DNA of 62,000 bases, from positions 85,415 to 147,414 of the forward strand of contig NW_019775640.1 in the NCBI RefSeq assembly GCF_001039355.2. The letters are read 5' to 3'. The notes beneath the pieces are model-generated. The model was not told the origin of the DNA. It worked only from the letters and a program-made list of their open reading frames with translations, and did no database searches. Every line of letters starts with the position of its first letter. Position 1 is the first letter of the stretch. Position numbers and translations under genes: made by a program. Below are positions 1 through 12,489 of this stretch, one piece after another. The DNA is from Lingula anatina (taxonomy: Eukaryota > Brachiopoda > Lingulata > Lingulida > Lingulidae).

Positions 1-325
1 TAAAACTAAATGCCACTCAAGCTATATAAGCAACTTTTAAGATCTTTTGTCAAATCAAGTCTTAAAAAAACTTTCCTGATAGAGCCAATTTGAAAGGAAA
101 AACCTATATATATTTTTCTATAAATAAATTCTGTGTAACTATAATTGGCATGTATGTTATATATCGGCGTGTTGAAATAAGATGTGTTATTATGAGATAC
201 AAAATGGGTGATTTACAGCAAAACAAGCATGAAATTGATACAGCTTGAGACACCTAGATGTACCAATTGGTTAATTCTCAATCTGCTATTTGATATTCCT
301 GATAGACAAAGAAACTCCCACTCAC

Positions 326-3300
326 CCTAGGTGGCACTGGTGGTGCTCCCATGGGCAATGTCTCCCTGAAATAATAGTCAATTAAATATTCAATTCCTAT
401 TTCTAAAATATGGTGAACATACTCTACACAAAGAAGCAGTGTATATTTTCAACTAGGACATCGTGGATTTGGTAAGGTACAATGTCCCTACTACTACAAG
501 GATAAAGACTGACTATCAAATAGCAATAAAAAAACTTGCGGTTGACAAAAAATACTACACACATGCTTGAGAGGAATGCCTGGACTTTGCAAAGAGGAAA
601 TAGATCACATATCACAAAGACAAATTGACCATTTTTCAATAGCATTATTTCAGAATTTTTAGGTCTAAGCTACATCCAACTGGGGGAAAATGAAAGCATA
701 GCTTTTTAAAGACGTAACAGCAAACATTACATTAACAAAGGTCAACACAGCATGGGTAAGGAGATGAGATGATACTGCAAATGAACATCAACAGACACAG
801 GGTAATAAAGCACAAATTTGGAGGTGCTGATCTAGTATTAGTTTTTAGTGCTTTGAAAAGCATGTAAAGCCTCACATAAAAACACATCATAAAAGATCTT
901 GACCAAATACCAAAATTCTAACACGGGTGACCAACAAAACCATAATACAGATGACCAACATAACCAAATACAACACTTTTAGAAAAGAAAAAAATAAGTC
1001 CAAGGAACTGCTTACTGCTGTGTGTATTCAGAATTGTCAAAATCTTCGTCTGGCGAGATCAAGCTACTGCGATGCCCCCTAGTGGACAAAGACAATGCAT
1101 GTTACAGTAATAAAGACAACTTTAAAGGAAAGTTAAGATTGCATAAATGCATCAAGATTCAAGTTCCAAAATAACAATAAATTGTCTTCAACAGCATCAA
1201 TTTTTTCATGATAGACCAATTTTAAATAAGACTTTTAAAAAAATTCTAAAATTTCTGTGTTGACTAAGTATTTTGTGGTTTGTTGTGAGCATCTCGGCAT
1301 CAAATGTTTACAGATATTTGTAAAATGAAATAGAAATCCAAAGAAGGTTTACCAATTACATCTACAGATAACATAACATGAAGCAAATATTAGTAGGTAT
1401 TTAGAAAACTCTCTATTTCAGACCAGCAAATACTACACTAGAAAGTTTCAGTAGTCTGGCAGTCTTGTTTATTATTAATGACAACTGTTAGAAAAGCAGT
1501 TAGGCAACCTTCTAAGTGTGATAGTGATCGTTTAGTCTGAAAAAGCAGCACAACTCAGTGGACTTAATAAACTCCATTTGGCAATATCATCAAATTACAA
1601 CTTATTTTAAGTTGATACTTGCATGTAAAATCTTTATCAAATGTTGATAATATAGCAACCAATTGTGTCTAAAAATGAAAATTTTCTACTGATTGACTAT
1701 GAAAAAAAAATCAACTGATAAAATAAAAAAAATGTCATAGTGATCCCAGTTTTAAAATTTTCATTAATTCATGCACTCCTCTTGTGTCAAAAACTTTCAG
1801 TGACAAACTTGCCATGTTCTCTGTATGGTGCATAAAGGCATGTATGAGTGTATGCCAACATAAATCTGTGCATAAATGCATGTGTGAGTGTACGCAAGCA
1901 TACAAGTATCTGTGCACAAAGGCATGTGTGAGTGTACGCAAGCATTCATGTTTCTGTACACAAAGGCATGTGTTAGTGTATGCAAGCATGCATGTATCTG
2001 TGCACTGTGCAACAACAAAAGCAGGCATCTTTTGCTCAGAGGAGCTTTCCTGGTGTCATGTCAACCTCATTATAGGAAATATCAGCATTTACAAGATAAT
2101 GACATGAAAGATGTTTTTCTTTGACCACCACCATTTGACATGCATCTAGACCAGGGGCTCTTCTTAAAAAAAACCTTGTTCAAATTAATGAGACCATCTT
2201 ATAATATATCTAATAATTTCAAAACAGGAACACCTATAGTAAAAGGAGTTTCCCCTGAAGGCAGCCCCATAAGTTATTACAGAAATAAATAAACATAACA
2301 ATATCTAAGAAAGGTAAATTCTGCATCCTTGACAAAATGCTAAAACAATTTTAATTTAGACAACTGCATACATGTCATTTCATCCTTATTCATGTGACTG
2401 ACTTGTTTATAAGACAGTAACAATCTCGCAAAATTTGCATCAACAATAATGAGCAATTAAAAGAATTAGGAAAATGACATTTTTTATATGAGAGTGAACA
2501 TGATAACACACAAGAATGAGGACATTAAGAATCAATTAACTTGCAAATGATGCCAACCACAACAATATCTAAAGCACAATGCTAACTTCCTGAATTAGTA
2601 GAATTAGATTCACAATGTGCAAGCATTTAGATACCAAACCATTGAAAAAATTTGTTTCAGAACAAAACTGACCTTACTATGCACAAAATGACAGATGAAC
2701 AGTTATATAGTTATTCAGTTATATACATAAAATTGATTTAAAAAAAAAATACCACAGATAATCAAATAAAACCGAATCAAAATAGTTCAAATATTTAATT
2801 TAGATTAACATGAAAGAAAATAAAATGTAAGTGAACTATCATCTTAATACGTGACGCCACAAAGACCACTGTTCCCCAATAGTAAGGTCAGAGAGATGAA
2901 GCAGAGAGAGATAGTAAACAGAAAGTCCAGGCATTACCTTTGGAGTAATTCCTCATTGACACTTGCTAACAGAGAGCTGTCAAAAGGAATAACACCAAAC
3001 TTAAGAGTTAACAACAATGAAACAATACAAGTTACTTTTTACACAATCAATCAAGCAAGGCCAGAATATTTCTACTTCTTTTAATTGAAAGGTGGGTTCC
3101 TGCATGACTTAGGCTAGGTAGTCTGATTAAGTTTGCACAATATCTAAAAATCATGGTTTTAATAATGTGTATGGCTATACAGAAATTCCCAAACCACATA
3201 ATAAGACATCACCAGTAAAAATACTGTACTTAGATCAAGAATTCAGAGCAAACATCAAGTTTCCTATGGTTTCAGGTTATCTTAAATATATGATTTTGCA

Positions 3301-3663
3301 CTTTTGTACATTATATTGTGCAAAGTTAACAGAACTACCTGAAAACGTCTTCACAGTTATGGGAATATCTTTAAATCTAAAATATGATATTCATTATGTC
3401 CTGTATCATACTCAACACAAAGAACAGCATGATAACGTTACAACAACAGTACTCCCAAGTATAGCAAAGACTCTACGGAAGCTGGAGAAGATAACTTCAT
3501 GCCTTTAAAATGCATCAGCTATGACTCCCATCATTTTCATTTGCATAATAAACAACTGAAATCTATCCATGCATTATGACAATGGTCTTGAATGTAATAT
3601 AATCAATTTGGATACACAGTCAAATAAAGGAGTTTTTATGTTTCTTTCATCTTTTTTTTTTTT

Positions 3664-3694
<31 letters not shown>

Positions 3695-6600
3695 GCTCTA
3701 GCAAGAGGTGCATTCCTGCCTCTTATGAGTGGCATGAGTTCATACTTACTTATCTTCATCTCTCCAGTCTTCTATTTCTCCCTGGAAAAGAAGAAATGAT
3801 CTTATAAAACGGAACTAAATGTATTGTAATTTAAAAAGTTGATGAGATCACTCACCAGATGATAGGATAGCTCAACATGGAATTTAAACATCAAAGACCT
3901 TCTGAGAAATGCAACATGACGCAACTGATGAGCTCTGTTAAACTATTTTCACTTTCGAAGTGTGTTCATTAACAACACCCCTTCTTCTTTCTGTTAATAC
4001 AAGCTCACGCCACATACTTGTTCCTCTTCCTCTCCATCTACAGGTTCAGATTGTCTGTCTTCTGGCTGTAACCCCCAGGATTCCACCACCTCATACCCAG
4101 ACGCACCCTACAAGATACACACCACACCCCTAAGACTAAACCAGTTAATGTTACAGGGTGGGGTTGGGGGAGTTAAACATACCAGGGACGACAAATGTTA
4201 GAGGTATGGTAACCAGCTCCGGACACAGATAACAAAATGTTATGAAATTTCAAATGAACTATATGAACTACATGAACTACACAGATAAGTTGAGATAATA
4301 TGTTTTTTTATTTTGCATTTATACTGCATGTGTTTGGCCATATGTCTGTCTTAAGGGAGATAGTAAGAGACCCAACATTTATGTTCCATACAATTAATAT
4401 ATATATATATATATAGCATTTACCTTATTAAAAAGATGCATGCAAAAAGATTTTTCAAATGTGAAAACACACCCTTCCCTGAACATAACATTTACCGTGA
4501 CCCAATTATTTATATTCTGGCACCACAATGATGTGATCATTTCTTGCAATTTTCAAGTGAATTCTTTTAACAAGCTTACCTGGTCTTCTTTTATATCCGT
4601 CACTAGGGGTGCTTCTAAGTTCAAGTTGCCAACTGCAGAATTAAAAATATGTGGTTTAATTTCACTCTGCTCTATTCATTCCATATAAACTCAGAATAAA
4701 CTCCTAATAATCATCAGAGAACCATTCAATAGTGGCAAAAAAGAATGTGGTCAAAATACAGTCAAATTCTAAGTTGTGGGGAAACAAAACTTTTTCAGCA
4801 GTATTTCAAGGCAGCATATGTACTCACTGTCAGTCTCCGACTGGGACTTGGCTCTCTCCCTGTCCTTGTCATTCTTTGATGAAATCCGTCTGGGAACATC
4901 CAATGACATCTGAAACAGAAAACTATAATTAGACAGAGCTTTTCTCATTTGGTATAAAAAATTACTAATAGAAACTGTGGACATGAATTGATACATTATT
5001 TTGTACATGAAATGATATAATCTAACTTCTAACTCGAGCTCGTATGTAATGTTCAAATTCTTCAAGCTTAAGTAATTACAACTAAACATTCATTATTTCA
5101 GTATTTACTTCAATTCTGACTAAATAACTATTAAGATTATGACACAGCTCTATTTGAACATACTTCAATACTTCAACAAAAGTCATAAAAATTAACATTA
5201 ATAAAGAAGACACAAGGCACTCAGAGACAAGAGGAAAATACCCACCTCCTCATCAGCATCTAATGCTGGGTCCTGGTAGATTGCATTAGCTGGATTGTGG
5301 AACTTGTGTAATAACTCCTTGGATAACCTCTTGGTCAAATCCCCTTGGAGGAAAGGATGCTGAAACAGGATAGCCAATAGTCTTATTTTTCTGCTTCTTT
5401 TTGTTTCGAATTCATGTTCATTTCAGCAAACAAAAGCTATATGGGAATTCACAAAACTTTGTTAGTAAAAGTTTTAAAGTTTAATATACATTAATAGACA
5501 CTGCTTGATTTTCATACCAATGATATCATGAGTGGAAACCATATTCACAAAAATATGTGCAGCAATTCAAACAATATGTCATCTTATAAAGTCTACTGCA
5601 ATATTATATCTTTAAAATGAATTAACCACTAGCTATACCAGTGCTGAGTTTTACCTGTAAAAGCTCTCCAGCTGAGGGTCTTTTCTTGGGATTTTTTGTA
5701 AGAGACACTTTTATAAAGTGTTGAAATGTGGGAGACCTGTAAAACACAGTGGGTATATTAATTCTAGTATCAGTAAAGGAAATGGAATTAGACCATGCTC
5801 TTTGTGTGCTTCACCTAAGGAAGTGACACTTAGTATTTTTTTGCTTTTATTAACCACTAATGAAAAATTATTGATCCTGATAAAATCTAAAAATCTAAAT
5901 CTATATTTAATACTCTGACTAAGAACATAAACAATCATATTAAATACCTGACATTTAAATCAATGTTTAGTGTTTTCATACCATTTATTTTTATCTTTCA
6001 ATGTGGGTGATTTGAAGCCACTTTTGGACATGAGATACAGAGCTCTCATAGGATGCAAATCAAACATGGGTGGCTGAAGCTCAGCAAATTCGATCCCTGT
6101 AATCCCTACTGCCCAAATATCACACTGTTGGTTGTAGCCCCCCTTCCTCTCCACGGCTGCCACCTCTGGTGCCATCCTGGAAGAGAAATAAAAGTACATA
6201 ACCCTTACTTCATTTCCATTTGAATTAATCACTTATTACACAAAGACAAGTGCAGAAGACCAATTCTTCGACCTTAATCAGAAAACAATCAATTAACAGT
6301 CTGTTCAATTTCCATACATAAAATGTCTTTATCTTTTGTCTTTTGTTAGAAGAAGTGGATGTGAATTGCAATTTTGTCTTTTAATAGCAGCAATTTTTTT
6401 CTTAGAAAAAGCTGTTAAATAATCATCATTTCACTGTCAGTGGATAAGATAACAGCCTCAAGATTGTTGTCGTTTCCAATTTCCTAGAAATCTTGGTTAC
6501 CTGCCGACTGCGCAATAAAACCAGAAGGTCACTGAACAGGCATTTCTTATCTGTACAATTTTTTAATGTTTTTGTGCTGGATTATGAAGATGTTACAGAT

Positions 6601-9600
6601 AATATGTTTCAAAAATAACATAACAAATAAGTAAATAGATTCAAAATAATGTACATGGGCACTGATGTGGACCTTATAAAAACAATAAATTATGTCTTTA
6701 TACAAAAATACATACTATATACAGAAGGTCACTGAACAGGCATTTCTTATCTGTACAATTTTTTAATGTTTTGTGCTGGATTATGAAGATGTTACAGATA
6801 ATATGTTTCAAAAATAACATAACAAATAAGTAAATAGATTCAAAATAATGTACATGGGCACTGATGTGGACCTTATAAAAACAATAAATTATGTCTTTAT
6901 ACAAAAATACTTTCTATTTTAAGAATATTAAGATCTGGCTCAATTCTTCCAATTACATAACTTACCAATATGGGGTGCCTATGAAAGATTTTCTTTTGGA
7001 GATTGTGGCTGTGATTTGTGCAGACACGCCAAAATCAGCTGAAAGAACCAGCAAAGGTAAATCATATTAAGGCACAGAGGGACCTATATTGAATTCATTA
7101 AAATATGAACTTGGTAACACATGCACATAAATATGTGTATAAACTGGCATGTTCACAGAAACTTATGTACAAAGAAACATACATGCAGAAATGCATAAAA
7201 ATACAGTGACACATACATGTCATACATGCAAAAACATTTGTGCAAAAAGAAGTAATTAATGATTTTATGCAACCTCATAAAATGCACAATGATTAAATTA
7301 TGTGTATGTCATAGAGTTATTCATGCACAGGAAAAAACCATTAATATTAAGATATAAATCATCCCATACCAGTAAATCAATATGCAATCAAGGCAGCTAT
7401 TTGTAGCCAATACGATAATCTAATCAAACTTGCATAGGAACATACTAGGCTTTGGCTTCATTCAATGAAGAGGTGTAACCATACAGTTTGAAGAGGTGTA
7501 ACCATACAGTTTGTCATATCAGTATAGGCATAGATTATAAAACCATATCATAACATTTAGTTCTGATGACAAAATCAGGATACTAGCATGTTTAAATATG
7601 ACTAACCCAAGTGGTATTTTAAAAAAATCTCATACAGCAAAAGCCTATTACAAAAGCCTTAACAGCCACAGTGGAAATGCAAGGCTTGGTTATCATAACT
7701 AAGATATAAAGTATAATATCTCCAAGTTTTTTTATCATCATTTCTTCATTTATGATTGTCACTAATAATACTGTACGGATGAAGTATAAATCAGGCAAAT
7801 ACCACTAATAACACGTCCTTACCTAGCTTCACATCTCCATCATCATCCAACAGAATATTAGCACCCTACAAGGACAAAAGAATTATGTCATCAACGTGTT
7901 TTCTGGGTAATGAGAAAATAAAATAACAAAAATAAAGCTATATTTGTGAGAGCAAGAAAATATAAAGAATATCTGTTTTCTTTGTAGACAATTCTGGACT
8001 CTTGGACATAAATAACTTATCAATAATAACATAATAATAAAGATACATAATCTAATATAAGTTAGGTACAGCCAGTGTATGGTAATTCCTTTACAAAAGC
8101 ATCTATTGAAATACAAGAAACATGATCTGAGGTAAGTAATATAAAGGCATTGGTAATCCTACTTCTTGATCAGATAACCTTTACAAAATAAAGACCAGAT
8201 CCAATATCAAGGTTTTGATAAAAGATGATTGTAATTGATAGCACACAAACCAGCCTATAAACCCTGCTTCAAGTTTGATATCATAAGTTTTATAAATAAT
8301 GTAAAAACAGAGTATTGCTTTCATATCTCCTACAACAAAAATCAATCAGGTGGTTCAAAATACACATCCTTCATCAGGAACAAACATTTAACAAGAGTTT
8401 CAAGCTAATTTGTTAAGTGTTAAGAGGGGATTCTCAGTAATCTTATCAGGTTACCTTGATGTCTCTATGCATTTTTCCTCGATTGTGTAAATAGTGTAAC
8501 CCTTTCAGAGTTTCCCTGCACACAAAGGCTATCTGGGACTCATTCAGGGGACCAGTAACTGAAAATAAGACAATTCAGTAAATAAATTGTCGTCCACATA
8601 CATTATTTCTGAAGTATAGCCACAAATCCAGCAATGTTTCTACAATCTTAATATGTAAAAGTATAAAAACAATTTTCTTCTTCTTTCTTTAAAGATGCAA
8701 TTTCTATCATGTCTACTTCTGTATCATAGATTTTACTAGTGTTATGTTTCCCTATTCTTTCCTTTTTTTATTTTTACTTTCAATGGAGAAATGCTGTTCA
8801 AGTATAAATATCTCTGAGAAATGTCATAAATCTTACCATGATATATATCTTGCATGGACCCTCCTCCACAGTATTCCATACATATCCATAGCTTGTCTCT
8901 CCTATAATACACAACACAGCAAACATAAAAAGATTTATGATAAAACTCTCATATCATATCTCTTAACTATGTGTAGCAGTTGGGTAGACTACATAATTTC
9001 CTAATTCTGGTGCCTGAAGCTTAAAGTACTGTTTTTTTTAACACAGCAAAAACAAGATCTAGATGGGATAAGGGGCATTGCATATTCTGACCAATGACTT
9101 CACATACACACCTCGTATCTTGTTGTCAGTCAACTTGGTGCATTGCAATTTGTTTTAAGGTGACTACATAGCACTTAAGGCCCTAGTTGTTGAAACAAAT
9201 AAACAACGGTCCAGCAGAGCATGAGAAGAATATCTCCATACTTTGATCAAAGATGATAAATTACTGCACTACCTATACTGAAAAACAAGCCATAACTCAT
9301 ACATAGGACAGGCTGTCATAGTCATGTGGAATGATAAGGAGGAAACCTGTTCAGGGCATTAAATGAGGACTACTTCCTTCTTCCAGGCACATCTGCTTCC
9401 ATAATATTCAATCAATATCTCTATTATGAACCTACTAGAACCCAAAAACCCCAATCCAAGTAACAGTTAAAATTCCAGATGTAATAAATCCAAGCCAGCT
9501 TAAAGTTGACATATATACAGACAACAAGTTTAAACATGAAGACTGACAAAACAATACAGCAACATATAAATGATGGGACTCTGACAATCCAGTCTTTAAC

Positions 9601-9929
9601 ACTTAATCATCCCTGACAATTTAAAGATGTGAGGGAGATACTGCTATCCAGTTACTGTGTTAACAAGAAAGGTGCACATCTCTCTTTTAACTCCCATGAC
9701 AAAGACAGACACAGGTGATAGCCATATGTACAGACAGCATCGTGTACGTACATTAATATTTTGAGGTTATGTACCCATCTTTGAAAGATTTCACAGCTAA
9801 AAAATTATTATCTGGAATTTTGAAAATAAGATTCTTACCTCAGGTAACTTCCCCAATATGCCACTATATTGGGATGTTTACATTCTTTCATCATCACTAT
9901 CTCCTGCTGGATAACTGCAAAGTCATCTC
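326..9929 (-). CDS. MAP4K3/5-like: MAP4K3/MAP4K5-type germinal-centre kinase, partial (kinase domain minus its first exon, plus linker)
   Basis: A Ste20-group Ser/Thr kinase that in animals feeds JNK and TORC1 signalling. Fifteen exons on the minus strand in 5' to 3' order: 9839-9929, 8837-8901, 8455-8558, 7823-7865, 6966-7038, 5982-6176, 5655-5736, 5246-5359, 4828-4909, 4580-4632, 4018-4107, 3750-3781, 2938-2976, 1016-1078, 326-365. All have AG/GT borders and phases that join to 388 open codons. Visible motifs are the alphaC helix region ([20 protein letters not shown]), catalytic loop HRDIKGANIL, DFG as LADFGVSAQ, activation segment GTPYWMAPE and the end-of-kinase HPF motif. An acidic linker follows, then the MAP4K3-like [15 protein letters not shown] and a proline stretch (MGAPPVPPR). 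The CNH domain lies beyond position 1. The glycine-loop/VAIK exon(s) are not found between 9930 and 12489, so the 5' end is missing. MAP4K3 and MAP4K5 cannot be told apart from this part. Confidence 0.93.
1828..2005. repeat. 44-bp tandem minisatellite, about 4 units
   Basis: Four units starting at 1828 (40 bp), 1868, 1912 and 1956 (44 bp each), plus the start of a fifth at 2000. Each unit runs from GTGCAYAAA through a GGCATGTGTGAGTGT core to a TCT end. It lies in a MAP4K intron and creates spurious repetitive ORFs on both strands. Confidence 0.9.
3652..3695. repeat. T22-G22 homopolymer pair
   Basis: A run of 22 T is followed directly by 22 G in a MAP4K intron, about 55 bp past the donor of the exon at 3750-3781. 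In the transcript it reads C22 then A22. The lengths may be sequencing-dependent. Confidence 0.85.
6522..6910. repeat. Near-identical tandem duplication of about 190 bp
   Basis: Positions 6522-6711 and 6722-6910 are almost identical, differing by one T in a short T run, with a 10-bp spacer. The duplicate lies in the MAP4K intron between exons 6966-7038 and 5982-6176. It is either a recent duplication or an assembly duplicate. Confidence 0.92.
7467..7512. repeat. 23-bp perfect tandem duplication
   Basis: The unit GAAGAGGTGTAACCATACAG plus TTT occurs twice in direct succession in a MAP4K intron. Confidence 0.85.
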
Positions 9930-10459
9930 CTGGAGAAGATAAATATGGGAAATAATAATAATACTACAATTAATATACAAGGTTGTTTTTTTTTGTCCTT
10001 TTGACTTACATTTTGTACTTTTCTTAACAACCATGATCAACACTTATATACAGAGCAAATATATCTAGGGGACATTTCCATTTCTGACAAATAAATAAGA
10101 CCATTATGATTATGGTTTTTCAAGATAGTCAGTTAATAAAAATCAATCAAAACATTTCTTTAAGAGCTGTGATTGCATCACTTAAAACCAAGTTTGGACC
10201 ACTTTGTCTAAACTCATTGATTTCAAGTTATTATGAGGATACTGATAATCCTGGATAAAGTATTACACTGAGTCTTAAATAACAGTCATTGAGTTGCGTT
10301 GATAGACATGCCAGATTTCTTGTTATAATTAGAATATCAGTAATTCTGGGAAAGTAATGCACTGACATATATCATTAACTTAAGTATTAATTACGTATAT
10401 GTACTCTTTACTAGTAAGCTTATAATAAGTCATGAATGACCATTACATTCCAATATATG

Positions 10460-12418
10460 CAGGGGTCAAAACAGAATTTGGGCAGGACTGGCCAATACGG
10501 ACCAGTGGATCTTAGAGGTACTGGTCCGTACCAAGAAGTACTGGTCCGTAAAATTTTACGTTGAAAATTAGTAGTTTCAAGCTACCAGATACCGGTATAT
10601 AACAAAAACGCATACATGTTTAACATCCATTTTTATTTCTAAATGATTATCTTAACACATTCATATTCCAGTCAGATCCTTTAACTGTTTGTACACATCC
10701 TCCTCTGCTAGCTCATCATTATCATAATATATAAAAAATAAAATGGATATATAAAAAATTATTATGAAGTATAACTTTTACATATATCCATATTTTAATC
10801 TTAAAAATTTAATTTAATTTTAATTGCCGGGGTTGAACGCAAAACAAAAAAAAAAAAACTTCTCTCAAACTTTACTAGCCCAAACCAAAAAACACTAGCC
10901 CAATTTAAATAATTCATTTAAAAAGTTTAAGCAGGTGTTGTAAAGAGTTGTGGTACCATACTGTACTTTCTTATAAACCTTATTATAGAAGTAGAGCAAG
11001 TGAATAACAAAGTCAATCAGGTTAATTTCCAGTTGATGGGGTGGTAAAATTAATTAAAAATATTTAATTTTTTTTTTTTATTTATAATACTGAATATAGT
11101 TACCCTTACTTTTCATATTTTTATTATATCTTTTTTTTTCCCATTTTTATATGCAATCAAAATCTTTTTTTTTTTTAAATTCTTATTCTTTTTATTGACA
11201 ATGGCTCTTTTCTGACAATTTATTTCCAATTACATCGGTATATAATGCCACTTCTAATTTAAAATACATTGGTGCTGTAAGGGTAATTAAACAAATGTCT
11301 TACAATTTTTTTGGTAACAATTCTTTTGGTTATATATTTGTAAAAACAACTTTTCAAGGACTTTACCAGGACAAAGTGTGGAGGGGTAGCCATGGCATAA
11401 ACCGAACTATCCAACAGTGTCAAGAATAGTTCATAGGGTATTTATGTAACTGCCATGTATTTACTCATGGATATTAAAATTATAAATAAAAAATATAAAC
11501 AAAAAAGGAAATAGAATACTCCACCCCTCAGTCTGCTAAGTGGTCCTAACCTAAATGTTCTATGAGATAATGCATACATTACACTTGCTTCGGAGACAGT
11601 GTTGTTTTGACAAAACCTGTTGCTAGTACCAAAGAATTCCGGTCTGATCCAGTTTCTTGATTGACAGCAATTTGTAGTCATGACAACAAACTGGTCAAAT
11701 AAAAAGATGCCGACACGCTGATCAGACAGACTGCTACTATTAATAGCTACAGTGAAGTTATTTATAGCAACTAATCAATATTCAGTAGTTTGAGCTAGGT
11801 GTGAGTTTTTTCAACTGAGAGGCATATCATACTTTCTAGAAACGTCAAATTAGAGGCAGGGACAAAGAAGACTGGCGACTCATATTTTTGAAATCTTACT
11901 GAGTGTTAAAATAAGTTCAAAATTACAACTAGCCCGGTGCCACTTTAGGTGGGCAATTGCCTAGGGCTAGTGCTTAACGTCGGAGACTGTGGGTTTGGCA
12001 ACGATGTTCGGCACTTTTCAGTGGTCGCCAAAACGGACCAGTACCCCTGACAGATAGTCGCCCGGGACGTTTCTAAGTCGCACTGGCGAGTGGGCGACCG
12101 TCTGTTTCGACCCCTGTATGNTAAGAGGCAGGGACAAAGAAGACTGGCGACTCATATTTTTGAAATCTTACTGAGTGTTAAAATAGGTTCAAAATTACAG
12201 CTAGTGCTTTATAAAATTTCGTCTTTTTTACTAGCCCGGTGCCACTATAGGTGGGCAATTGCCTCGGGCTAGTGCTTAACGTCGCAGACTGTGGGTTTGG
12301 CAACGATGTTCGGCACTTTTCAGCGGTCGCCAAAACGGACCAGTACCCCTGACAGGTAGTCGCCCGGGACGTTTCTAAGTCGCATTGGCGAGTGGGCGAC
12401 CGTCTGTTTTGACCCCTG
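10460..12418. mobile_element. hAT-like DNA transposon relic with CAGGGGTC ends
   Basis: The left end begins CAGGGGTCAAAACAGA at 10460. Inverted matches occur at two right ends: TCTGTTTCGACCCCTG ending at 12116 and TCTGTTTTGACCCCTG ending at 12418. The CAGGGG terminus is typical of hAT elements. The interior is AT-rich with homopolymers and no recognisable transposase. It also carries short GGACCAGT/TACTGGTCCGTA repeats near 10500-10550 that recur near 12040 and 12340. The 8 bp before the left end (AATATATG) do not match those after the right end (TTCATCCA), so no target duplication supports a single insertion. Confidence 0.6.
11850..12418. repeat. Duplicated right end of the element around a one-base gap at 12121
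   Basis: Sequence from about 11850 to 12116 repeats from about 12124 to 12418 with a few substitutions and one insertion of about 30 bp near 12203-12232. A single N at 12121 separates the copies. The flanks after the two CCCCTG ends differ (TATG and TTCATCCA). This looks like two different copies, or haplotypes, joined by the assembler. Confidence 0.8.
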
Positions 12419-12489
12419 TTCATCCAAAATTAATTTGAATCATGCATCTAATAAGAAAATGTAACTGCTGGTTGCTTAAATTCACTCAC

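Noticed and set aside
1735-2124. Several ORFs of 70-107 codons on both strands
   Set aside because: All arise from the 44-bp minisatellite.
3569-3799. ORFs with poly-Phe/poly-Gly or poly-Pro/poly-Lys
   Set aside because: Translation of the T22-G22 homopolymers and the adjacent MAP4K micro-exon.
11442-12423. Short minus-strand ORFs as transposase
   Set aside because: No transposase or zinc-finger motifs, and they cross the gap region of the hAT-like relic.
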